The notes under the pieces were generated by a model. That model saw only the letters and a list, made by a program, of their open reading frames with translations. It was not told where the DNA came from and made no database searches. A stretch of 64,000 bases of DNA from assembly GCF_022669155.1 (NCBI RefSeq), contig NZ_JALBVB010000041.1, positions 20,460 through 84,459 of the forward strand, in the 5' to 3' direction. The stretch comes from Kineococcus sp. TRM81007 (GTDB taxonomy: Bacteria; Actinomycetota; Actinomycetes; Actinomycetales; Kineococcaceae). The number at the start of each line of letters is the position of its first letter. The stretch's first letter is position 1. The position numbers and the translations under genes were made by a program. This document shows, one piece after another, positions 34,538-42,010 of the stretch.

Positions 34538-35896
34538 CTACTTGCCTATGCTGCTAATCTTGTGACCCTTTTCGCCAAGGAATGAGTTGCGGCGAGCGCG
34601 TGTGGCATTTTTGTCCTGGAGTGAAGATGTAAGATGGCGCTGATTATTCCCGTCGAATTTCTTTCGGGTATCGACCAGGTGCTCGACGGTGTCGAGTACC
34701 TCGACGACAATCGAGGTGAGGTCGTTCGCTCGGCTGATCGGGTTTCTGATGAGGGCACGCGCTGCAACTATCACATGATCGTGTCTCGCGGCCTTGGGTC
34801 TGCGCGAAGCGCGTGACACGCGATCAAGGTGATCGGCTCGCTGCGTCAAGGGCCCTCCCCGGATTCCTTCGAGAGAGCGGGCAAGGACGAGTGCCAGGGT
34901 GATCGCCGAGCGGCGGATGTGTTGGATGTCGTTCGGCGCGTAGTGACCGGCGCGCAGTCGGCGGATCGTGGAGCGAAGCGCCACGACGTGCCGCTCGAAG
35001 TCCTCGTTGCTGAAGTCAGTGGTGATTCCCTTGGCGGTTCTCCTCACGCCGGGCGGCTTCGTCCACCGCTGCTCAAGGCGGCTCAGGCTGAGGTCGGCGG
35101 CGAGCTTGGACCCGCCGAACCACACCGGCGCGCCCGAACTGTTGTGGTCGCCCGGGCGGGCGACGGAGTAGCCCGTCACCTGGCCGGGGTCCTGGGTGCT
35201 GTAGCGGGGGCGGACGAGCAGACCGACGCGGCGCAGTCGGTCGAAGAAGTCCGCGGGACCGTCGGCGGCGACCGCGGCGAGGCGGACCTCGCGGCGCAGG
35301 AAGTCGCGACTGGTCTCGCGCCGGCCCGCGCGCTGGTGCTTCTCGGTCTCGGCGCGGGTGGGAAGGCGGGGGCCGGTGCGGTCGCGGGGTGCGGTGCGCC
35401 GCAGGTCGTAGTGGACTTCGAGGTCTCGGCAGGCGGCACCGACGGCGTAGAAGTCGTTGCGGGTGCGCGCGGGCTGGCCGTCTTGGCGGGCGAGGGTGAC
35501 GGCGAGGTGGATGTGGTCCTCGGCGTGGCGGACGGCGACCCACCGGCACCCGTCGGCGTCGTCGCGCGGGGCGAGGCCGACGCGGTCGAGGACGGTGCGG
35601 GCGACGTGGTCCCACTCGGCGTTGCTCAGCTGGCGATCCTCTGGAGCCAGACGTAGGGAGCAGTGCCACACGCTCGTCGACGGCTGGCGCACGAGGGCGG
35701 CCAGCGGCTGGTCGAGCAGGTCGGCGAGCGGGCGGACGTCGTGCCGGCCGCCACGGAAAGCGGGTTCCAGCGCCTGCAGGTCATCGCTCCAGGCGGCGAC
35801 GAGATGCGGGTCGGTGTGCTCGTTGGTGCGGCCGGGGCCGTACAGGTACCACAGCAGCTTGCGGACGCCGTTGCCCTTGGTGACCTTGCCAATCAC
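34538..35896 (-). CDS. Relaxase/mobilization nuclease (MobA/VirD2-like)
   Basis: 452 aa from GTG 35896. The N-terminal relaxase domain begins VIGKVTKGNGVRKLLWYLYG, with the metal-binding three-histidine motif in VRHAEDHIHLAVTLARQDG (about residues 119-137). The likely catalytic tyrosine is in WYLYGPG or RNDFYAVG. After about residue 330 the sequence becomes less typical in composition, with lower GC near the 3' end (34540-34800). It nicks the transfer origin and pilots the strand through the coupling protein. Last gene of a four-gene operon with 4-nt overlaps (GTGA), downstream of Rep-like, MobC-like and DUF2637 genes. Confidence 0.8.
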   Translation of the reverse strand: MIGKVTKGNGVRKLLWYLYGPGRTNEHTDPHLVAAWSDDLQALEPAFRGGRHDVRPLADLLDQPLAALVRQPSTSVWHCSLRLAPEDRQLSNAEWDHVARTVLDRVGLAPRDDADGCRWVAVRHAEDHIHLAVTLARQDGQPARTRNDFYAVGAACRDLEVHYDLRRTAPRDRTGPRLPTRAETEKHQRAGRRETSRDFLRREVRLAAVAADGPADFFDRLRRVGLLVRPRYSTQDPGQVTGYSVARPGDHNSSGAPVWFGGSKLAADLSLSRLEQRWTKPPGVRRTAKGITTDFSNEDFERHVVALRSTIRRLRAGHYAPNDIQHIRRSAITLALVLARSLEGIRGGPLTQRADHLDRVSRASRRPKAARHDHVIVAARALIRNPISRANDLTSIVVEVLDTVEHLVDTRKKFDGNNQRHLTSSLQDKNATRARRNSFLGEKGHKISSIGK

Positions 35897-36756
35897 GGCG
35901 TGGCTGCCTCGTCGGGCACGGCGAGCTGCTCGCGGGCCTCCTGCCGGATGCGCTGGGCGGTACGCACCGAGACGGGGAAACCGGCAGCGTCCAGTGCCTG
36001 CGCCAGGGCGGCCGCGGTGACGTCCGGCTGGTCGCGGACGATCGCCGCGGCGACGGAGAGGCGGTCCGCCTTCCCGGATGTGCTGGGTCGCGGGCGGGAA
36101 GGGTGTTCCGGTGCTGTCGGCTGAGGGAGCGGGCGCGGCAGCGCTGCCTCTGCGGCGGGTAGCGGCGTGGGCTCGGGGCGCGCAACGGCGGGTGCAGGCT
36201 CCGCGGGGTCGGTGAGGACGCTGGTGCGCCAGGTCGTCCACGTCTGCCGGGGCGCCAGAGCCCACCGCACGGGGCGGAAGCGCGCGTCGGTGGCGTCACT
36301 GCCGCGCTCACGCAGGGCCTGGCGGCGGGCGGCGGTGACGACGGTCTCGAAGCACACGACGAACATCGCCGAGGGCACCGCGTGCAGGAGCCGGCCGACG
36401 AGGTGGGGGGAGGAGGCGCCGTTGGCGAGCACGGTGGCGATCGACAGGATCAGGACGAGGGCGCGCAGCACCGGCGCGGTGCGCCCGGCGCGGGCGGCCA
36501 GCAGCACCTTCAAGCTGAGCACGACGATCCCCACGTCGAAGGACAGCGGGACGACCGGCGCCAGCCAGCCCGGGAACTGCCCGACCTCGACGGCCAGGTC
36601 GCGCAGGGTCGTGTAGCTGGAGACGAACCCGGTGACGATGAGCACCGCCACCCCGACGCCGGCGGCGCGTTCGGCGAGCACGTCGAACGACGCGGCCGGG
36701 GAACGGGACGCCGAGGCGCGGTGGGTGAGCCAGTCGTCGGCGTTCGCGGTGCTCAC
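35893..36756 (-). CDS. DUF2637 membrane/HTH protein (SpdB-like)
   Basis: 287 aa from GTG 36756 (GTGA overlap upstream; longer frames are shadows). Four membrane spans between about residues 30 and 150: AAGVGVAVLIVTGFVSSYTT, FPGWLAPVVPLSFDVGIVVL, VLRALVLILSIATVLANGAS and AVPSAMFVVCFETVVTAARR, with the Pro/Asp-containing second span characteristic of DUF2637. A Pro-rich linker leads to a C-terminal helix-turn-helix (PDVTAAALAQALDAAGFPVS with VRTAQRIRQEARE). The family is widespread in actinomycete plasmids and linked to intermycelial spread (spd). Confidence 0.75.
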   Translation of the reverse strand: MSTANADDWLTHRASASRSPAASFDVLAERAAGVGVAVLIVTGFVSSYTTLRDLAVEVGQFPGWLAPVVPLSFDVGIVVLSLKVLLAARAGRTAPVLRALVLILSIATVLANGASSPHLVGRLLHAVPSAMFVVCFETVVTAARRQALRERGSDATDARFRPVRWALAPRQTWTTWRTSVLTDPAEPAPAVARPEPTPLPAAEAALPRPLPQPTAPEHPSRPRPSTSGKADRLSVAAAIVRDQPDVTAAALAQALDAAGFPVSVRTAQRIRQEAREQLAVPDEAATP

Positions 36757-37271
36757 GAGGTCGGTCCTTCCTGCGGACGGGGCTGATCGGGGGTGGTGCG
36801 CCGGCGTGCCGGGCGCTGCGCGGAGCGGGTGGCGGCGGCGAGCTGCTGCGCGCTCTCGTCGAGGCGCTGCACCGCACGGCTGGTGAGGGCGACCGCGTCG
36901 GCCAGCCACACCGGCGGCTCGCCGAGCCCGTTGAGCTGGGCGACGGCCTGGTTGACGTTGGTGGCGAACCGGCGGACCTGGGTGCGGGCGTTCATCACCT
37001 CCACCAGCGCCGCCCGAAGGGGAGCGGTCGAGGGTGGGTCGGCGGCGCGGGAAGCCGCCAGGGCGGCCTCGGCGACGTAGCCGGTCACGGTGAGGCCGGC
37101 CAGGCGGGCGGCGGCGGCCAGGTCGGCGTACTCGCCCTCGGTGTAGCGCAGCTGCACCTGCCGGGAGCGGCCCGGGTAGGCGTGCACGCGGTCACGGCCG
37201 GGGGAGCGGCGCCGCCGCGGCGCACCGCTCGGGCCGTCGCCAGTGGGAGTGGTGTGGGTCTCCTCGCTCAC
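36753..37271 (-). CDS. MobC-like relaxosome accessory protein
   Basis: 172 aa from GTG 37271. A basic N-terminal arm (PRRRRSPGRDRVHAYPGRSR) precedes a ribbon-helix-helix-like segment (VQLRYTEGEYADLAAAARLA, then GLTVTGYVAEAALAASRA) and the MobC signature MNARTQVRRFATNVNQAVAQ with LN. MobC proteins bind the transfer origin and assist strand separation for the relaxase, encoded two genes downstream. GTGA overlaps on both sides. Confidence 0.75.
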   Translation of the reverse strand: MSEETHTTPTGDGPSGAPRRRRSPGRDRVHAYPGRSRQVQLRYTEGEYADLAAAARLAGLTVTGYVAEAALAASRAADPPSTAPLRAALVEVMNARTQVRRFATNVNQAVAQLNGLGEPPVWLADAVALTSRAVQRLDESAQQLAAATRSAQRPARRRTTPDQPRPQEGPTS

Positions 37272-38389
37272 CGGGTGGGCCCCTGCCGGTCGAGGATCTG
37301 GCAGGCCCGGCGCACGACGGTGGAGCGGGTCACCGGCATCCCCTCGGCGGCCAGCTCCCGGCGGGCGCTGGCCTGGATCGCGGGGCGTCGTCCGCCGAGC
37401 TCGGCCAGGCGCTCCTCCAGCCCGGCCAGCTCGGCGGCAGCCTGCGGATCGGCAGCCGCCGCGGCGGCGCGCGGGTCGACGTCCCACCACGGCCCGGCCT
37501 CGGCCAGGCGCATCGGCGACTGCGTCTGCGGGTCGGCCGCGACGGCCAGCAGCGCCGGTACGGCTGCTTCCGCCGGCCAGCCGCGACCACGCACCGCCAG
37601 GTGCAGGGCCGCGGCGAGGCAGTGCTCGGCCCAGCGGTTCGTGGGCTTGCCCAGCGCCCGACGGGCGTTCTGACACCGCCCCGTGAGGTCGCTCAGGTCC
37701 GTGATGCCGCAGTCGGACAGCAGTGCAGCAGCTCCCTCCTCCACCTCCCGCCGGCCCGCCCGCGCCGACGGCGCAGCGGGGGCAGGGGGAGGAGAGGTGC
37801 TCTGGGTAGAGAACTCTGGGTCGTGCCGCACATCTGCGGCCACCCTCCCCGCAGGAGCGCGGCCAGGGGTGGCCGCAGTCGCGCGGCCACCGGTAGCCGC
37901 AGGAGTGCGGCCACCGATCTCCTCGTCGACGGTGGCCGCATCCGTGCGGCCACCCGGGGTCTGCGACGCGGTCTCGGTCCGGGTGGCCGCGGATCCGCGG
38001 CCACCCTCCGCGGCGCCGTCCAGCGCCGGCGGGGAGGTGCGCACGTGGTAGCGGTTGGTGAGGTTCTGCTGGCCGTTGCGGCGGTGCTCGACGCGGACGA
38101 TGCCGGCGTCGACGAGGGCCCGCATCGCGCGGTCGACGGCGTCGACGGAGCGGTTCATCCGCCGCGCCAGCGTCGCGCGCGAGGGCATCCGGGTGCCGGA
38201 GGAGCCGCCGTAGCGCAGCAGTAGGGAGTACAGGCGGAACGAGGAGTCGGGGATCTTCGCGTCGATGACCCACTCCGGGACCAGGGCGAAGCGGGGTTCC
38301 TCGATGACGAGGGAGGTGTCGTCGGGGGCGGGACGCGGCGCGTCGGGGGTCGGTGGGCGGTTGCTCAAGGGGATCTCCGCGGGCATCAC
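37268..38389 (-). CDS. Winged-helix replication/regulatory protein (Rep-like) of the element
   Basis: 373 aa from GTG 38389 (or the adjacent ATG 38386). The N-terminal domain (about residues 28-120) is a winged helix: FALVPEWVIDAKIPDSSFRL, MPSRATLARRMNRSVDAVDR, ALVDAGIVRVEHRRNGQQN, typical of plasmid/ICE Rep-like proteins. A central linker (about 130-190) with GGR-x-x-AAT repeats is encoded by five 24-nt palindromic units. The C-terminal domain is helical (NRWAEHCLAAALHLAVRGRG; REL AEGMPVTRSTVVRRAC-type end). First gene of the mobilization operon. It probably binds the palindromes and controls replication and/or its own operon; a pure transcription factor role is the alternative. Confidence 0.6.
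   Translation of the reverse strand: MMPAEIPLSNRPPTPDAPRPAPDDTSLVIEEPRFALVPEWVIDAKIPDSSFRLYSLLLRYGGSSGTRMPSRATLARRMNRSVDAVDRAMRALVDAGIVRVEHRRNGQQNLTNRYHVRTSPPALDGAAEGGRGSAATRTETASQTPGGRTDAATVDEEIGGRTPAATGGRATAATPGRAPAGRVAADVRHDPEFSTQSTSPPPAPAAPSARAGRREVEEGAAALLSDCGITDLSDLTGRCQNARRALGKPTNRWAEHCLAAALHLAVRGRGWPAEAAVPALLAVAADPQTQSPMRLAEAGPWWDVDPRAAAAAADPQAAAELAGLEERLAELGGRRPAIQASARRELAAEGMPVTRSTVVRRACQILDRQGPTR
37821..38005. repeat. Five 24-nt palindromic units (iteron-like) inside the Rep-like gene
   Basis: Units at 37821-37844, 37868-37891, 37892-37915, 37931-37954 and 37982-38005 fit GGTGGCCGCA-N4-TGCGGCCACC. The fourth unit has perfect 10-bp arms with a 4-nt centre, and the fifth is symmetrical over all 24 positions. 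Spacing is irregular (47, 24, 39, 51 nt between starts), two units being directly adjacent. Repeated dyads inside a rep-type gene suggest binding sites for the encoded protein or an origin. Confidence 0.65.
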
Positions 38390-38523
38390 GAGGGCAGCCG
38401 CGGTGCGGGCGGGGGACTCCGGCAGGAGGGGACCTTGCGCTCACACCGCGCTAACGGATGCGCCGGGACCGCCCGGCCACGACGGCCGGGACGGCACCAG
38501 GCGAACGGTGAAACCGCAGGTCA

Positions 38524-38555
38524 CGCCCCGTGCCGCGACGGTGCGGCACGGGGCG
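38524..38555. repeat. Perfect 13-bp hairpin next to the attachment site
   Basis: CGCCCCGTGCCGC (38524-38536), loop GACGGT, exact complement (38543-38555). It ends just before the tRNA fragment and 135 nt upstream of the Rep-like operon start. It could be a terminator, a recombination-directing site or part of an origin. Confidence 0.5.
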
Positions 38556-38560
38556 GACGG

Positions 38561-38616
38561 TGAGCGTGTTCCCTTGTAATCGGGCGGTTCTCGGTTCGAG
38601 TCCGAGTGTCGGCTCC
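38561..38616 (+). tRNA. 3' fragment of a tRNA (probably Thr, TGT): putative attachment site
   Basis: Visible parts: a D-arm-like tail GAGCGTGTTCC, anticodon loop CTTGTAA (anticodon TGT) whose 3' stem no longer pairs, a perfect T-arm (CTCGG 38590-38594, loop TTCGAGT, CCGAG 38602-38606), the 3' acceptor strand TGTCGGC and discriminator T. The complementary 5' acceptor GCCGACA is not found in the 90 nt upstream, so it is not a functional gene. A 3' tRNA end bordering conjugation genes is the classic attachment scar of actinomycete ICEs. Confidence 0.5.
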
Positions 38617-38810
38617 CCACCACCGCGGATCAGCGTTCTCCGAGGACGACCGGCGAGGTCTCGTCCTGCGGCGCTACGCCTCGTTGGCGTCGTACCCACC
38701 CGCAGGAGGGCGTGGACAGCAGAGCCGTGCACCCCGCCGTCGCTGTGTTCTGCAGGCACGGACTGTGCCCGGACGACAAGGGTCGAGCATCGAGCGGATC
38801 GCAGAAAGTA

Positions 38811-38838
38811 TTGGCTTTCTTATCGAAAGTGCTAACCT
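38811..38838 (+). promoter_or_regulatory. Promoter/operator of the AbiE operon
   Basis: TTGGCT (38811-38816), 16-bp spacer, TAACCT (38833-38838). The spacer contains CTTTCTTATCGAAAG, a palindrome (5-bp arms) in an unusually AT-rich stretch. AbiEi antitoxins repress their own promoter through such repeats, so this is a likely operator. A GAGGAGG ribosome site follows before ATG 38876. Confidence 0.55.
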
Positions 38839-38875
38839 CCTCCGTACGCACGCCACCTGGTGTGAGGAGGAGTCG

Positions 38876-39592
38876 ATGGCGGCCCTGCCGGAGGAGATCA
38901 CCCGCGCGCCCTTGCGGACCTTCAAGACCCAGGCCCTCGCGCACCGCTACACCCAGCCTGCCGTGCAGCTGCACCGCCTGCGCAAGCAGGGCCGGGTGCG
39001 CAGAGCCGCCCGTGGGCTGCACTACGCCGTCCCGGAGGGCGCTGCCGCCTCGTGGCGGCCCAGCCTGGAGGCGCTGGCAGCCGGGGTGGCCACCGCCCTG
39101 TACGGCGAGCGCGTACCGGTCCTGATGCACCTGTCCGCCGCCCGCCTGCACGGGGCGACTCCGCGTGCACTGGCCCGCGCCGTCGTCGCCGTACCACAGC
39201 AACACCCCGCCGTTGCCCTGGAAGATCGCGAGGAGGCGCAGGTGCTGTTCGTCAAGCGCGACACCGACGCCCTGGATGCGCAGTCGATGACCACCGACCT
39301 CGGCCCCGTCCTGGTCACCGGGCCGGAGCAGACGCTGCTGGACCTGGCCCGCCGCCCGGACCTGCTGGACCTGCCCGGCGAGGTGTGGGAGGCCGTGCGC
39401 GGGTTGTGGCCGCGCTGCGACGAGGAGCTGCTCGAGCACCTCGCCGAGGACCAACGCGGACGTTCGGCGCTGCGCCGCGCCCGGCGGGTGCGCCAGGGCG
39501 CTCACCCCGGCCCGGAGCCACGCGTCGCCGCGCACACGGACGCCCAGGACGTCCCCGGTGGCGGCGTGGTGAGGATCGGCAGGCGCGAGTGA
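38876..39592 (+). CDS. AbiEi-type antitoxin (type IV toxin-antitoxin)
   Basis: 238 aa. N-terminal winged helix (LRTFKTQALAHRYTQPAVQL, then HRLRKQGRVRRAARGLHYAV), followed by the AbiEi antitoxin core: MHLSAARLHGATPRALARAV, the conserved VTGPEQTLLDLARRP segment, and a helical C-terminus. It represses the operon and counteracts the nucleotidyltransferase toxin encoded next. RBS GAGGAGG at 38864-38870. The stop overlaps the next GTG (GTGA). It lies immediately outside the tRNA fragment. Confidence 0.75.
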   Translation: MAALPEEITRAPLRTFKTQALAHRYTQPAVQLHRLRKQGRVRRAARGLHYAVPEGAAASWRPSLEALAAGVATALYGERVPVLMHLSAARLHGATPRALARAVVAVPQQHPAVALEDREEAQVLFVKRDTDALDAQSMTTDLGPVLVTGPEQTLLDLARRPDLLDLPGEVWEAVRGLWPRCDEELLEHLAEDQRGRSALRRARRVRQGAHPGPEPRVAAHTDAQDVPGGGVVRIGRRE

Positions 39593-40668
39593 CCGCCGCC
39601 GACGAGGAGGTCGCCGACCTGCGGCTGCGCTACGAGCAGGCGGTGCCCGAGGGTGCCTGGTGGACGGACGTGACGTGGGAGCAGCCGGGCTGGATGGACG
39701 CCACCTGGTTCGACGTGGCCAGCGCCTACGCCAGCACTCCCGCGGGCCGTGAGCACCTGCGCCGTGAGCAGGAGGAAGCGCACCTGGTCGGTCAGGACGC
39801 CGCGGTGGCGCGCCTGAGCGCCGCGCTGCTGCGCGGGGAGACCGTCCAGGCCGAGCGTGCGGAGAGCCTGCGCCGAACGCTCGCGCCGCGCCCGCGCGCG
39901 CTGCAGCCGCAGGAGCTCATCGACGTGGCCGAGCGGTTCGGCGCTGCGCCCGAGCAGGTGCTGCGCGACCACGCCATCAGCCACGTTCTCGCCGCCTTGG
40001 CCACCGTGGACGGTGCGGCCAGGCGCGACGGCGACCTGGTGTTCTTCGGCGGCACCGCGTTGGCGCGCACCGTGCTGCCCACGTTGCGCCTGAGCGAGGA
40101 CATCGACCTGCTCACCTACGCCCCGCGCCGGGAGATGGCCGCGGCCATCGAGCAGGTCCTGCGGCGCCGCCTGCGGCGCACGCACGGCGCCCTGACCTGG
40201 GCCGGTCCCAGCCTCGGCGAGGTCGCCGACACCGAGGCGGCCGTGGCGGTCTTCGGCGACGTCCGGGTGCGCATCCAACTGCTGCCCGGTGCCTCCTACC
40301 CGCCTTGGCCCCGGCAGGTGCGGACGCTGCACCAGCGCTACTCCGATGCCCCGCCCGCGTCCCTGGCCACGCTGAGCACCCCGGCTTTCGTGGCCGGCAA
40401 GTTGAGCGCCTGGCACGACCGACGTTCCCCGCGCGACCTGTACGACCTGTGGGCACTGGGGCTGAGCGGCTGCTTCGACTCCGAGGCGGCGACGTTGTTC
40501 ACGCGTCACGGGCCGCTCGGACGCTCTGCACCTACCTTCACCCCGCCGCCGGACGAGGGTGCCTGGCGGACGGCCCTGGCTCACCAGGGCCGCGTCCGCG
40601 TCGCGGCCGCCGACGCCGCGCGCGAGGTGGAGAGGATGTGGCGCTGGACCACGGGGGACGACGCCTGA
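39589..40668 (+). CDS. AbiEii-type nucleotidyltransferase toxin
   Basis: 359 aa. The nucleotidyltransferase motif VFFGGTALARTVLPTLRLSE with DIDLL (about residues 148-172) gives the GG-T and SxDxD signatures of AbiEii/AbiGii toxins. Later FVAGKLSAWHDRRSPRDLYD matches the conserved K-x-x-A...R-x-x-RDxYD motif. The N-terminal 110 residues are an extra helical region. Such enzymes add nucleotides to tRNA or other acceptors and arrest growth, giving abortive infection. Translationally coupled to the antitoxin. Confidence 0.8.
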   Translation: MTAADEEVADLRLRYEQAVPEGAWWTDVTWEQPGWMDATWFDVASAYASTPAGREHLRREQEEAHLVGQDAAVARLSAALLRGETVQAERAESLRRTLAPRPRALQPQELIDVAERFGAAPEQVLRDHAISHVLAALATVDGAARRDGDLVFFGGTALARTVLPTLRLSEDIDLLTYAPRREMAAAIEQVLRRRLRRTHGALTWAGPSLGEVADTEAAVAVFGDVRVRIQLLPGASYPPWPRQVRTLHQRYSDAPPASLATLSTPAFVAGKLSAWHDRRSPRDLYDLWALGLSGCFDSEAATLFTRHGPLGRSAPTFTPPPDEGAWRTALAHQGRVRVAAADAAREVERMWRWTTGDDA

Positions 40669-40723
40669 CGGGGAGGACAGAGACAGGCGCAGCGCTTCGG
40701 CCGACCCGTCGCCCGCCGGCCAC

Positions 40724-41758
40724 CTACTCGTGGACGCGTTCCGCGGGACGGGTGGTGGACTCCCGTTCGACCAGCTGGAACCCGACGGTCACGTCCCGGG
40801 GTTCCGCAGACGGGTCGGCGATGCGCCGGTTCAGCAGCTGCACCGCTTGGTCGACGAGCTGCGCGTGGTCCGGGGCGATGGAGGACAGCGAGGGGATGTG
40901 GTACCGCGCGTCCTCGACGTCGTCGAAACCGACGACGAGGACGTCGTCGGGCACACGGACGCCGTGGTCGGCCAGGCCGCGCACGACCCCGAAGGCGAGG
41001 GTGTCGGTGACGCAGAAGATCCCGTCGGGGGTTTCCGGTTGCTGCAGCAGCAGGCGGGCGCAGTGCGCGCCGGCGGCCTGGGTGACACCGCTGTGGACCG
41101 CGGTGGCTTCCACCCCGCTGTCCCGGACGACGTGGCGGAAACCGTGGGCGCGCAGCGTGAAGGCGGGGCCCTCGGGGATCGTGGTCCCTTCCAGGTCGTC
41201 CAGCGGGGGAGAACCCACGACGGCGAGCCGGCGGCACCCGCGCTCCACCAGCAGGCGGGTGGCGGCCTCCGCCCCCTCGACGTTGGGCATGCTCACGTGG
41301 TCGACGGTCTGGTGCAGTTCCTGCTCACCGAGCACGACGACCGGCACCTCGCGGCTGAGGGCGTTGATCTCGCGCTCGGTCAGGCCGAGGGCCGCGATGA
41401 CGAGACCGTCGTAGGCGTTCAGGCGCGAGTCGCGGAAGGCGGCCAGTTCGCCCTCCCTGCTGGCGTGCGTCTCTTCCACCACCGTGGCCAGCCCGGCCTG
41501 GGAGAACGCGCGCACGAGCCGGTGGCTGAGCTGGCTGTAGTAGTGGCTGTCCAGGGTGGGGACCGCGATGCCCACGACACCGGTGCGGCCCTGCCGCAGG
41601 CTGCGGGCGGCGACGTTGACCTGGTAGCCGAGGCGCTCGACGGTCTCCATCACCAGTTGCCGCGTGCGCGCGCTGACGGGGCGCCTGCCGGTCAGCGCGT
41701 TGGAGACGGTCATGGGGGAGACGCCCGCCTCCGTCGCGACGTCGCGCATGGTGACCAC
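40724..41758 (-). CDS. LacI-family transcriptional regulator
   Basis: 344 aa. N-terminal HTH and hinge (MRDVATEAGVSPMTVSNALT, then GYQVNVAARSLRQGRTG) followed by a full periplasmic-binding-like effector domain (VVGIAVPTLDSHYYSQLSHR; GIFCVTDTLAFGVVRGLADH; DVLVVGFDDVEDARYHIPSL). GTG 41758 has AAGAGGTG about 5 nt upstream; an ATG three codons later is possible. Divergent from the arabinofuranosidase/ABC-transporter cluster, which it probably represses in the absence of an arabinose-type sugar. Confidence 0.85.
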   Translation of the reverse strand: MVTMRDVATEAGVSPMTVSNALTGRRPVSARTRQLVMETVERLGYQVNVAARSLRQGRTGVVGIAVPTLDSHYYSQLSHRLVRAFSQAGLATVVEETHASREGELAAFRDSRLNAYDGLVIAALGLTEREINALSREVPVVVLGEQELHQTVDHVSMPNVEGAEAATRLLVERGCRRLAVVGSPPLDDLEGTTIPEGPAFTLRAHGFRHVVRDSGVEATAVHSGVTQAAGAHCARLLLQQPETPDGIFCVTDTLAFGVVRGLADHGVRVPDDVLVVGFDDVEDARYHIPSLSSIAPDHAQLVDQAVQLLNRRIADPSAEPRDVTVGFQLVERESTTRPAERVHE

Positions 41759-41850
41759 GTCACACCTCTTCTCGTGCCCTCGGCCGCCGCGACCGTCCGC
41801 GGGGGGCCCGCGCTCCAGAATCTACAGGCGGTGCACGTGGGGCGACATGC

Positions 41851-41886
41851 TTGACAGCGCCCGGCGCCGTCCTCACTATATCGATA
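41851..41886 (+). promoter_or_regulatory. Promoter and LacI-type operator of the arabinofuranoside cluster
   Basis: A consensus TTGACA (41851-41856) is followed after 17 bp by CACTAT and an AT-rich TATATCGATAC. TATCGATA (41879-41886) is a perfect palindrome with the central CG typical of LacI-family operators. It lies between the divergent LacI gene and the GH51 gene. AAGGAGG at about 41913-41919 is not followed by a usable start and may mark a lost or short leader frame. Confidence 0.55.
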
Positions 41887-42010
41887 CACGCCGACTCGAC
41901 CGGGTCTCCGACGAAGGAGGTCCACCAGTACCGGCGCGACGACGTCGAAGGCCCCACCCCCGACGTCGGAGCTGCCGCACCGACCGGCCCACCGACCCCG
42001 TGAGGACCCC

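Noticed and set aside
37821..38005. CRISPR array
   Set aside because: Repeats are palindromic, irregularly spaced and lie inside a coding frame; no spacers of constant length and no cas genes.
38500..38620. Complete tRNA gene
   Set aside because: The 5' acceptor and most of the D-arm are absent and the anticodon stem does not pair; kept only as a 3' fragment.
41912..41960. Start of the arabinofuranosidase near the AAGGAGG at 41913
   Set aside because: No ATG, GTG or TTG at a workable distance in the correct frame; GTG 42011 retained.
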